Shown here piece by piece: positions 17,523 to 24,740 of a stretch of DNA of 64,000 nucleotides. The DNA is from CAYJLF01 sp964371055. Its GTDB lineage: Bacteria; Eisenbacteria; RBG-16-71-46; CAIMUX01. A model generated the notes under the pieces. That model had not been told where the DNA came from. It searched no databases and was given only the letters and a program-made list of their open reading frames with translations. The stretch covers positions 62,001 to 126,000 of the forward strand of contig CAYJLF010000013.1 in NCBI GenBank assembly GCA_964371055.1, read 5' to 3'. The first letter of the stretch is position 1. Every line of letters begins with the position of its first letter. The position numbers were made by a program, and so were the translations under genes.

Positions 17523-18614
17523 ATGACCCCTGACCGGAGCCGACTGCAGGGTGTTTCGTCTGCCGCCCGGACTGGAAGTCGCTGCGCGCCGGCCCGGCGC
17601 CGGCCGGATAGAGGCCCGCGTCGGTCACCCCTCGTCTCCGCCGTCCGGGGACACGCGGCGATCGGCCTGGTCCTGCTCCTGGCGGGGGCGCTTCCGGCGA
17701 GCGCCGGCCCGACCAATCGGGGCGGTGCGCTCCTCCTCTCGTTTCATCCCGATGCGGTCTACGAACTGGGCACGCTCGACCACTGCGACCAGCTCGGGCT
17801 GACCGACCCCGGCAGCGCGGTGCTCCGCCTGCCGGCCGACGGGACGCCCCGGATTGTCGGGCTCTACGCGGTCTTCCCCGCGGACAGCGTCGGAACGATG
17901 AAGGCTATCAGCTTTGGTCTGCGCTACTCCGAGAACGTGCGACTGGTCGCAGCTGGTCCCTGCAACGGGGGCGGGATGGAGATCGCGATGAACGGGTGGC
18001 CCCGGTCGCATGGCGGGATCTCGGTCCATGTCATGCCGGAGGGGGTGACGACCGCGCGCATCATTCCGGTCTACTGGTTCGCCCTGATGGCCCGTGGCCC
18101 TGGCTCGTTCGAGGTCATTCCTCACCCGATGCCCCGACTGGGGGGGCGGATCGTCAGTACCGACGTGCCGCCGGTCGACGAGCCGATCGTCGACTTCGGC
18201 CGGATCGGGTTCGATGCCGAGGGATACCTTCCGGTCACCGGGGTAGCGGCCCCGATCGGGGCCTGTTGCGTCGAGGATCGGTGCTGGCTCCTGACGCGGC
18301 GGGAGTGCGAGCTCTATAGCGGGGCCTGGATGGGGACCGGTCTGGGGTGCGACCACGACCCGTGTCGCCCGGAGGCGTGGGGCGGATGCTGCCTGGACGG
18401 GGGGTGCGAGCCGATGACCCTCGTCGAATGCGCACGCAGGGGGGGAATCCCACTCGGAATCGGTGTGAACTGCGGTGATCGGCCCTGCCCGGGGCCCGAG
18501 CCGGAGCAGGGTTCCAACCTCACGCCGGCGCCCGAATCCGGGCCGGGGGCGGCCGGTGCGGGAACTCCAGCCTCCCCAGCGTCCCAGGGCGAGGGCGAAG
18601 GAGCGAACCGGTGA
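17523..18614 (+). CDS. Secreted protein of the GPNxxG/VPPV family with Cys-rich repeats
   Basis: 363 aa; ATG 17523. Basic N-terminus of about 45 residues, then a signal segment HAAIGLVLLLAGALPASAGP. The mature region starts GPTNRGGALLLSF, parallel to GPNANGTLVVHDTG and GPNAGGVMVLHATS in two paralogues downstream. It contains DVPPVDEPIVDFGRIGFDAE, the family motif, then two Cys-rich units (GACCVEDRCWLLTRRECELY and GGCCLDGGCEPMTLVECARR, each followed by a C-x(3-4)-P segment). It ends in a Pro/Gly tail and lacks the WGxIK tail. Its TGA overlaps the larE start (GTGA), an odd coupling of a secreted with a cytosolic protein. Function unknown. Confidence 0.75.
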   Translation: MTPDRSRLQGVSSAARTGSRCAPARRRPDRGPRRSPLVSAVRGHAAIGLVLLLAGALPASAGPTNRGGALLLSFHPDAVYELGTLDHCDQLGLTDPGSAVLRLPADGTPRIVGLYAVFPADSVGTMKAISFGLRYSENVRLVAAGPCNGGGMEIAMNGWPRSHGGISVHVMPEGVTTARIIPVYWFALMARGPGSFEVIPHPMPRLGGRIVSTDVPPVDEPIVDFGRIGFDAEGYLPVTGVAAPIGACCVEDRCWLLTRRECELYSGAWMGTGLGCDHDPCRPEAWGGCCLDGGCEPMTLVECARRGGIPLGIGVNCGDRPCPGPEPEQGSNLTPAPESGPGAAGAGTPASPASQGEGEGANR

Positions 18615-19462
18615 TCTGCCGGGTCGATCAGATCCCCGGGGCGCTCTCGGCGAAATATGCCTCCCTGGTGGAGACGATCGGGTCCTATCCGGCCGTGGTC
18701 GTGGCCGTCTCGGGTGGCGTGGACAGCGCGTTCCTCCTGGCCGCCGCGGTCGCCGCGCATGGGGAGCGGGTCCGGGCCGTGCTGGGGTACTCCCCGTCCG
18801 TCCCCGGGGCGATCCTGGACCGAGCCCGACGGGTCGCGGAGCGCCTTGGCCTGGCCTTGGAGGTCCGGGAATCGAGGGAAATGGAGAGGCCGGCCTATCT
18901 GGCCAATGCCCCGGACCGCTGCTTCCATTGCAAGGACGAGCTCTACGAACTTCTGGGCGCGTTGGCCGCAGAGGGAGGCGGCGCGGTGGTCCTCGACGGA
19001 ACCAACCTCGATGATCTCTCGGACCATCGTCCGGGCCTCGAGGCCGTCCGGGCTCGGGGTGTCGTCTGTCCTCTCGCTGACCAGGGGTGGACCAAGGAGG
19101 AGATCCGGGAGGCGAGCCGGTTGCTCGGTCTCGAGACCTGGGACCAGCCTTCGTCGCCGTGCCTGAGCTCGAGGATTCCGCACGGGACCCCCGTCACCGC
19201 CCCAGCCCTGCGGTCGATCGAGGCGGCTGAGCGTGGGCTGCACGCGATGGGATTCCCCGAGGTGAGGGTCCGACACCATGGACCGCTGGCCCGGATCGAG
19301 CTGCCGGCCGACCGCATCCGGGACGCGGCTGTCCTCCGAGAATCGATCGTGGAAGCGGTCAGGGCCGCTGGGTATCGTTGGGTGACGCTGGACCTGGCCG
19401 GATACCGGACCAGGATCGCAAAACAAGGAGCAGCGGACGATGGATCGACGTATCCCGACTGA
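18611..19462 (+). CDS. larE: LarE-type ATP-dependent sulfur transferase (nickel-pincer cofactor synthesis)
   Basis: 283 aa. PP-loop ATPase motif VSGGVDSA at residues 33-40, then NAPDRCFHCKDELY with Cys104 and Cys107, VVLDGTNLDD, and SSPCLSSRIPHG with Cys184. In characterised LarE a Cys in the last region donates its sulfur to the pyridinium precursor of the cofactor of lactate racemase; some homologues use three Cys to hold an Fe-S cluster that carries sulfur. The three Cys here would suit the latter type (inference). LarB and LarC are not in the window, so the cofactor role is presumed from the family. Confidence 0.88.
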   Translation: MICRVDQIPGALSAKYASLVETIGSYPAVVVAVSGGVDSAFLLAAAVAAHGERVRAVLGYSPSVPGAILDRARRVAERLGLALEVRESREMERPAYLANAPDRCFHCKDELYELLGALAAEGGGAVVLDGTNLDDLSDHRPGLEAVRARGVVCPLADQGWTKEEIREASRLLGLETWDQPSSPCLSSRIPHGTPVTAPALRSIEAAERGLHAMGFPEVRVRHHGPLARIELPADRIRDAAVLRESIVEAVRAAGYRWVTLDLAGYRTRIAKQGAADDGSTYPD

Positions 19463-19751
19463 CAAGCGTGCCGCCGCGCGGCACACGGCTGGCGGCGCCG
19501 CACGGGAGGGCCGCCGCACGGTGGGATGGTCCCACCACCATCAGGAGATCGACTTCCGCCGCAAGAACTGGATTCTGTTCGGCAGCGGCCTTCTCTCCAT
19601 TGTCCTGGGGTTCACCCTGTTATCGACCGGAGACATCACTTTGGCGCCGATTCTCCTGCTCCTGGGGTACCTGGTTCTGGTCCCCTGGGCGCTCGTGGCG
19701 CGCCCCAAGACTCCACTCGAGGCTCCCTCGGACGACGCGAAGGGCCGCTGA
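19440..19751 (+). CDS. Small two-helix membrane protein, DUF3098-like
   Basis: 103 aa; ATG 19440 inside the 3' end of larE (23-base overlap). A basic, His-containing N-terminus (GWSHHHQEIDFRRKNW) is followed by two helices, ILFGSGLLSIVLGFTLLS and ITLAPILLLLGYLVLVPW, and a short polar tail. The RRKNWILFGSGL start of the first helix is like DUF3098 proteins, which are common in FCB bacteria. Function unknown. Confidence 0.72.
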   Translation: MDRRIPTDKRAAARHTAGGAAREGRRTVGWSHHHQEIDFRRKNWILFGSGLLSIVLGFTLLSTGDITLAPILLLLGYLVLVPWALVARPKTPLEAPSDDAKGR

Positions 19752-19784
19752 TCGCGGTGACTCTCGGATAACTCATTGTTTTAT

Positions 19785-19858
19785 GGGCGAATAGCTCAGT
19801 TGGTCAGAGCACCTGCCTTACAAGCAGGGGGTCACAGGTTCGAGCCCTGTTTCGCCCA
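19785..19858 (+). tRNA. tRNA-Val (anticodon UAC)
   Basis: 74 bases. Acceptor stem GGGCGAA/TTCGCCC is perfect. Anticodon stem CCTGC/GCAGG with loop CTTACAA gives anticodon TAC. T arm ACAGG-TTCGAGC-CCTGT. CCA is not encoded (AAT follows the discriminator A). Confidence 0.97.
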
Positions 19859-19939
19859 ATCCGTCCTCCCGTGTTCCATCCCCCTTCCCGGCGGGCGTTT
19901 CCCCTTGGGGCAAAATGAGTTGCGGATAAGAAAATCACC

Positions 19940-19969
19940 TTGCCGACCTCCGGCCGGACGGGCTATACT
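19940..19969 (+). promoter_or_regulatory. Promoter with long leader for the secreted dockerin-like gene
   Basis: TTGCCG, 18 bases, TATACT. The start site would fall near 19976, leaving an untranslated leader of about 160 bases before ATG 20135. The leader contains GGTACC and scattered short repeats but I recognise no riboswitch in it. Confidence 0.5.
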
Positions 19970-20134
19970 CATCTCGTGCAAGCCAGTAGTGGAGCCTGTA
20001 GGAAAGGGGGTACCTGGTAAGACAGAGACCTGCCTCTTGCAGACTCGGTATGTCGTGTTTGGAACCATGGAAATCCTCAAGCCTAGGAATGCATCTCGAT
20101 TCACCAACAGAATCATCTCTGGAGGTCTAGTCTA

Positions 20135-20713
20135 ATGAAGAAGCTGCTCTCCGCTCTGTTCCTGCTTGCACTCTGCTCCTCGCTTGCCATGGCGACGGTG
20201 CCGGATCCGACCAAGTGCACGGTGACGCCGGATCTGAACGGCGGCTGCCTGATCGCTCCGGGTACGCTGAGCGGTACGGTGCTGTCGATCAACGTCCGTA
20301 ACTCCAGCAACAACCCGATCCAGAACGCCGTCGTCCAGGTGGTGTTCAATGCCGCGATCGACATCTGCACGACCGCGAACCACAGCGCCACCACCGATGC
20401 CAATGGTAACTGCACGGTCGCTCTGCGCGGCGGCGGTTGCATCAACGCGGCCACCCCGGGTGCCTGCGTCGTCATCGCCAACGGCATCGAGATCAAGAAC
20501 TACAACAAGGTGAAGAGCCCCGACAACGCCAGCCACGACACGTCCGTGCCGAGCGGGACGGTGACCGTTGCCGACCTGCCGTTCTTCGCGGACGAGTTCA
20601 AGGGTGTCGCCGCGGCCGCTTGCCATGACTACACGAACGACAACGCCGTGACGACAGCCGATCTGCCGTTCTTCGGTGACGCGTTCAAGGCCGGTCTGAA
20701 CTGCCCCCTGTGA
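20135..20713 (+). CDS. Secreted Ig-like protein with two dockerin-like ADLPFF repeats
   Basis: 192 aa; GGAGG 10 bases before ATG 20135. Signal peptide residues 1-20 (LLSALFLLALCSSLAMA). Residues about 28-115 look like a bacterial Ig/invasin-type fold (LSINVRNSSNNPIQNAVVQV, TTDANGNCTVALRGGGC). The C-terminus holds two related units, GTVTVADLPFFADEFKG and NAVTTADLPFFGDAFKAG, the second preceded by HDYTND. They resemble the D-x-N-x-D-G-x-V-x-x-A-D-L pattern of dockerin/EF-hand repeats, with loop acids partly lost. Codon choice and a strong promoter suggest good expression. Partner unknown. Confidence 0.75.
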   Translation: MKKLLSALFLLALCSSLAMATVPDPTKCTVTPDLNGGCLIAPGTLSGTVLSINVRNSSNNPIQNAVVQVVFNAAIDICTTANHSATTDANGNCTVALRGGGCINAATPGACVVIANGIEIKNYNKVKSPDNASHDTSVPSGTVTVADLPFFADEFKGVAAAACHDYTNDNAVTTADLPFFGDAFKAGLNCPL

Positions 20714-20820
20714 TCCGTCACGGGTCAGGCGATTCGGTCCGCCGGTTCGGATGTTGAATAGCAAACAAAGTTTCAACCTCCGTGAACTTGGAAATCCTCT
20801 GGGTGGATGGGTGGATGGAA

Positions 20821-20851
20821 GGAACGGCTTTTCACGGGGTAAGCCGGTTCC
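20821..20851 (+). other. Hairpin in the leader of the next secreted gene
   Basis: GGAACGGCTT and AAGCCGGTTCC pair as a 10-bp stem with one bulged base and a 10-base loop, about 60 bases before ATG 20910. No T-run follows, so it is not a clear terminator. A weaker stem (GTTGAA/TTCAAC) lies near 20750. The 196-base gap otherwise holds no gene. Confidence 0.4.
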
Positions 20852-20909
20852 GGTGACGAGTGGTTCGACAAGACAGCATCTTGGCAGTTAGTCCAAGGAG
20901 GTCGAGACA

Positions 20910-21776
20910 ATGAAGAAGTTTCTAATGGCGTTGGCGGTTCTCGCGCTCGTGAGCGCTCCCGCGTTGGCCGGTCCGAATGCGAACGGCACGCTGGTCGTCC
21001 ATGACACGGGTCTGGTTTACACCACCGACAGCACCAGCTATCCGAGCGCGGCTCCGCTGTGCGCGGATGTCGACAACCAGATCGAGCTGGGCGCTTTCAT
21101 GGTCTGGAAGGTGTATGCCGCTTTCCCGGAGAACGCCAGCCCGCGTTTGAAGGCGTTGGTGATGGGTGAGCAGTTCAACGCGACGACGTACGTCCTCGCG
21201 GGTGGCCTGCCCGACCCGGTCAATGACTTCGAGATCACCCAGAACGGCTGGCCGCTCACCAGCGGCGGCGGTGTCGGGATCAGCTTCGGCACCGTGAAGC
21301 TCACGACGATGGTCGAGTGCTACTGGCTCGGCGGCTACTCCTACGGTGGCAGCTGGGCGGTCGCTCCGCACCCGACGCAGGCGATGGTGTTCGTCGATGA
21401 CTCCGTTCCGCCGGTCGAGGACCCGATCACGGCCCTCGGTTCGATCGGATTCGGCGTCCCCGGCAATACCCCCTGCCCGCAGGGTCCCCAGGAGGGTGCC
21501 TGCTGCTTCGCCGACGGTTCCTGCCAGCTTCTCTTCGCGGACGCCTGCCTCGGCGCCGGTGGTATCGTGTTCGGCGGTCCGTGCGACCCGAACCCGTGCC
21601 CGCCGCCTCCGCCGGAAGGTGCCTGCTGCTTCGGCCCGGACTGCGTCATCACCACCCAGTCTCTCTGCATCGCGCAGGGCGGTGCCTGGTATGACGGTCC
21701 GTGCGATCCGAATCCGTGCCCGCCGGTTCCGGTCGAGGAGACCACCTGGGGCGCCATCAAGGCGAACTATCGGTAA
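20910..21776 (+). CDS. Secreted GPNxxG/VPPV-family protein with GACC repeats and WGAIK tail
   Basis: 288 aa; AAGGAGG 9 bases before ATG 20910. Signal peptide residues 1-20 (FLMALAVLALVSAPALAGP). The mature N-terminus GPNANGTLVVHDTGLVYTTD and the motif DDSVPPVEDPITALGSIGFG are shared with two paralogues. Two near-identical Cys-rich units follow (GACCFADGSCQLLFADAC and GACCFGPDCVITTQSLC, each ending GPCDPNPCP). The final residues VEETTWGAIKANYR carry the shared tail. Exported to the envelope or outside; role unknown. Confidence 0.82.
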   Translation: MKKFLMALAVLALVSAPALAGPNANGTLVVHDTGLVYTTDSTSYPSAAPLCADVDNQIELGAFMVWKVYAAFPENASPRLKALVMGEQFNATTYVLAGGLPDPVNDFEITQNGWPLTSGGGVGISFGTVKLTTMVECYWLGGYSYGGSWAVAPHPTQAMVFVDDSVPPVEDPITALGSIGFGVPGNTPCPQGPQEGACCFADGSCQLLFADACLGAGGIVFGGPCDPNPCPPPPPEGACCFGPDCVITTQSLCIAQGGAWYDGPCDPNPCPPVPVEETTWGAIKANYR

Positions 21777-21824
21777 TCCTCTCGGCTGAACGGAACCGCG
21801 TCAGCGGATTTCGCAAGCTCTCTG

Positions 21825-21855
21825 GAGGGGCGGTCCTGATGAAGGGCCGCCCCTC
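21825..21855 (+). terminator. Hairpin terminator after the secreted gene
   Basis: A 13-bp stem (left arm GAGGGGCGGTCCT, right arm AGGGCCGCCCCTC, one G-U pair) with loop GATGA, 48 bases after the stop. Only a weak T-rich stretch follows. The next 299 bases, to ATG 22155, form the leader of the following gene and hold no gene that I can support. Confidence 0.6.
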
Positions 21856-22154
21856 TTCGTCCTGGCGGCGTCTGTCCTTCCAGAGATTCCTCCGATTTTC
21901 GGTTCGACTCGGTTCGGCGCTCCGGCCCGGCGCAGGCGGTCAACCTGTTGCTCCCGCACGATGTTGTGACCGCGCGTGATGATCAGATTCCTCTTGCGCC
22001 CCTATCAACGCGCCACTAAGGTCAGGGCGGAGTTTGGGGGAGCCTTCGGGTCTCAACGGGTTCCGAGGGAACCTGGAGCACCGGGGTTGGATCCGGTTGA
22101 CAGGGAAGGATGGCCGGGGTCCGGCCTGTCCCGTACTTCGTCAGGAGGTTGAAG

Positions 22155-22931
22155 ATGACGATTCTGAAGCGGATGGCCTTCGGGCTTTTGGCTGTGGGAC
22201 TGATGACGACGGTCGCCGCCGCCGGGCCGAACGCGGGGGGCGTCATGGTTCTGCATGCGACCAGTATCGCCTATACGGCCGACGTCACGGACTACACGGG
22301 CCAGTCGAACGTCTGGTGCGGCAACGATGGTCCGGAACCACCGCAGGTGCAGGTCTGTCCTCCGTACGATCCGTGGGAAGGGGCAAACCCGTGCATCGTC
22401 ACGGCGGCGAATCCGACCAGCACGGTGGGGCTGGATCTGCCCCAGGTCTTCTTCGTGATGGCCGCTTTTGACGGGGATTCGTGCCCTCGCCTGAAGAGCA
22501 CCTCCTTCGGTCTGAAGTATGACGAAGCGAAGCTCGGCATCGCCGGTCAGGGGCCCTGTCAGCCGGACAACCTCTCGCTGGAGATCCCGCTCGCGAGCAG
22601 CGAGGACGGCCAGGAGTTCCCCTTCAGCATGAGTGGCGTTGGACTGGCGTTCTCGACCGTCCGGACCAGCCGCCTGCAGGAGCTCTACTGGTTCGGCGCC
22701 TATGCCTACAGCGGCGACAGCAACCTGCTCGAGCTGGTGCGGCCGCCGAACGTCACCTCCGATGACGACTGGATCTGGGTTGACGATTCGGTGCCGCCGG
22801 TCGAGGACAAGGTCCACGCAGCGGGCAAGCTGGGTTTTGGCGGAACGGTCGGTGAGAACCCGCCTCCGGGACCCAGCCCGGTCGAGGAGATCTCCTGGGG
22901 CCAGATCAAGGCGACGTACAGCACCAAGTAA
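22155..22931 (+). CDS. Secreted GPNxxG/VPPV-family protein with WGQIK tail
   Basis: 258 aa; AGGAGG 8 bases before ATG 22155. Signal peptide residues 1-23 (MAFGLLAVGLMTTVAAAGP). The mature part starts GPNAGGVMVLHATSIAYTAD, aligning with the paralogue at 20910, and has FFVMAAFDGDSCPRLKSTSF, GLKYDEAKLGIAGQGPC and DDSVPPVEDKVHAAGKLGFG. The GACC repeats are absent; a short Pro linker leads straight to the tail VEEISWGQIKATYSTK. So the tail is independent of the Cys-rich repeats. Function unknown. Confidence 0.82.
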   Translation: MTILKRMAFGLLAVGLMTTVAAAGPNAGGVMVLHATSIAYTADVTDYTGQSNVWCGNDGPEPPQVQVCPPYDPWEGANPCIVTAANPTSTVGLDLPQVFFVMAAFDGDSCPRLKSTSFGLKYDEAKLGIAGQGPCQPDNLSLEIPLASSEDGQEFPFSMSGVGLAFSTVRTSRLQELYWFGAYAYSGDSNLLELVRPPNVTSDDDWIWVDDSVPPVEDKVHAAGKLGFGGTVGENPPPGPSPVEEISWGQIKATYSTK

Positions 22932-23062
22932 CGAACGCATCGTGCGCGGGTGCGGCCGCGGCCGCGGAGATCAGGCCGTATGTCGTTGACGGCGGGTTCG
23001 AGGCGGACGGGCCGCTGATGCGCCGGATGTGGACGTGGCTCATCGTCATCTTCCATGAAGCG

Positions 23063-23099
23063 GGCGGGCGGAGGTGAACCCTCCGGCCGCCTGTTTTTT
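23063..23099 (+). terminator. Rho-independent terminator after the secreted gene
   Basis: A G/C-rich stem (GGCGG and GGAGG on the left, CCTCC and CCGCC on the right, with small bulges), a 5-base loop, then six T. It closes the run of secreted-protein genes. Confidence 0.75.
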
Positions 23100-23134
23100 A
23101 CCCTGTCCGGGTGCCGGACGGAAGAGGTGCCCAC

Positions 23135-24679
23135 TTGAATCGTCTCCTTCGCCTGTTGGTAGCACTCACGCTGGGATTCCTGGCCCTGAGCTGCGCGAAG
23201 AAACCGCCCCAGAAGGTGGTGGTGATCGGCCTCGACGGCGCGACGTGGGACCTGCTCGAGCCCTGGATGGCGGCGGGAGATCTGCCGAACCTGACCGCGT
23301 TCCGCAACGAATCGAGCTGGGGCACGCTGAAGACGGTCATGCCGTATCTGTCGCCCCCGGCCTGGACCTCGGCGGTGACCGGCGTGAATCCCGGTCGCCA
23401 CGGCATCTTCGACTTCCAGCGCCGCCTGCCGGGGCAGACGGTCATCGTGACCGAGACGGCGAAGAGCCGGCGCTCCCCGCCGATCTGGAACCTCTTGAAG
23501 GGGAGCGGCAAGGTCTCCGCGATCATCAACGTGCCGATGACCGACCCGCCCGATGAGATCGACGGTATGATGGTCGCCGGATTCCCGCATCTCGACCATG
23601 ACGGATACGCCTGGCCGCCCGAGCTGGAGGCCCGCTGCAAGGAGATGGGGTACCTGCTCGACGAGATGGAGATGAAGCTGTCGCCGGGGCGGGAAGAGGA
23701 GATCCTGCACGAGTATACGACGACGCGGGACAAGCGGTGGGAGCTGACCAAACAGCTCTACCAGGAGAAAGAGTACGACCTCTTCTGGGTCGTCTTCACC
23801 GGGGTCGACCGCATCCAGCATCTCTACTGGATCTTCGATGATCCGAAGAACCCGAAGTACGACGCCACTCTGGCGCAGCGCTATGCCGATACGATGCGCC
23901 GCTTCTGGATCGAGCAGGACCGCATCCTGGGCGAGTTCTTCGCCCTGATCCGTCCGGGCACGACCGTGCTGATCATCTCGGACCATGGGTTCGGGCCGTC
24001 GCGGCGCGAACTGCGGGTCGGCAACTGGCTGCAGACCGCCGCCTCCGGCTTCTCCTCGCCGGAAGCGAGCCAGATCTTCTCCCTCGATCTCAGCGACGCG
24101 GCGAGGCTCTACGTCCGCACGCCCGGGCGCGATCCGGGCGCCGACCTGGCGCCGGCCGGGGCGCGCGGCCTCCGCGACCGGCTGCAGGCCGGGCTGGCCG
24201 GCGCGATCGACCCGGAGACGGGCGAGAGGCCGGTCGAAGAGATCTACCCGAGCGAGCGGGTCTTCGTGGGCAAGTATGCGGAAAAGGGTCCCGACCTTAC
24301 GGTCCTGCCCGACTATGGTTGGTACATCGCCTGGGGTGACATGAAGACGAACTACCAGTTGCCGGCTTTCGGCCCGATGTCCACGACCGTTTCCGGTTGG
24401 CATCGCATGGACGGCGTCTTCCTGCTCAAGGGACCCGAGGCCACGGTGGGCAAGGCCGCGAAGAGCTACTCCCTGCTCGATGTGGCGCCGACCTGTCTCT
24501 ACCTGCTCGGCCGGCCTTTACCGACCGACTTCGACGGCGGGGTGATGGACGGGGCTCTCCGCCCTGAACTGCTGCAGAAGAACCCGCCCGTCTTCAAGGG
24601 GACGTTGAACGAGGAAGACCGGCCGCTCACTCCGGAGGAGCAGCGCGCGCTCCGAAACCTGCCCTACGTGGGAGGTTGA
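23135..24679 (+). CDS. Alkaline-phosphatase-superfamily phosphodiesterase-like lipoprotein
   Basis: 514 aa. Start TTG 23135 with GGAAGAGG 7 bases upstream gives a compact signal RLLVALTLGFLALSC, a lipobox, so the protein is probably a lipoprotein. The catalytic core opens VVVIGLDGATWDLLEPW with metal-binding Asp and nucleophile Thr; LSPPAWTSAVTGVNPGRHGI and TTVLIISDHGFG with the second metal site follow. The C-terminal part has GWHRMDGVFLLKG and LLDVAPTCLYLLG, typical of this superfamily. Possible roles are nucleotide pyrophosphatase or phosphoglycan transferase; nothing in the sequence decides. It is convergent with the glycan operon. Confidence 0.85.
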   Translation: MNRLLRLLVALTLGFLALSCAKKPPQKVVVIGLDGATWDLLEPWMAAGDLPNLTAFRNESSWGTLKTVMPYLSPPAWTSAVTGVNPGRHGIFDFQRRLPGQTVIVTETAKSRRSPPIWNLLKGSGKVSAIINVPMTDPPDEIDGMMVAGFPHLDHDGYAWPPELEARCKEMGYLLDEMEMKLSPGREEEILHEYTTTRDKRWELTKQLYQEKEYDLFWVVFTGVDRIQHLYWIFDDPKNPKYDATLAQRYADTMRRFWIEQDRILGEFFALIRPGTTVLIISDHGFGPSRRELRVGNWLQTAASGFSSPEASQIFSLDLSDAARLYVRTPGRDPGADLAPAGARGLRDRLQAGLAGAIDPETGERPVEEIYPSERVFVGKYAEKGPDLTVLPDYGWYIAWGDMKTNYQLPAFGPMSTTVSGWHRMDGVFLLKGPEATVGKAAKSYSLLDVAPTCLYLLGRPLPTDFDGGVMDGALRPELLQKNPPVFKGTLNEEDRPLTPEEQRALRNLPYVGG

Positions 24680-24740
24680 TTCCCCGCGTTCCTCGCCCGA
24701 GGTGAGTGGTCCCGATTTCCGGCCGGCGCGCGGCCGTCCA

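Noticed and set aside
19785..19900. tRNA 3' end checked as an integration site
   Set aside because: No integrase and no repeat of the tRNA end was found nearby.
19976..20134. Leader considered as a cyclic di-GMP (GEMM) or other riboswitch
   Set aside because: Conserved cores of GEMM, TPP, cobalamin and SAM riboswitches are not seen; only unnamed short repeats.
22706..24403. A 565-codon minus-strand frame opposite the phosphodiesterase-like gene
   Set aside because: It spans a clear terminator and the end of another gene and shows only shadow composition.
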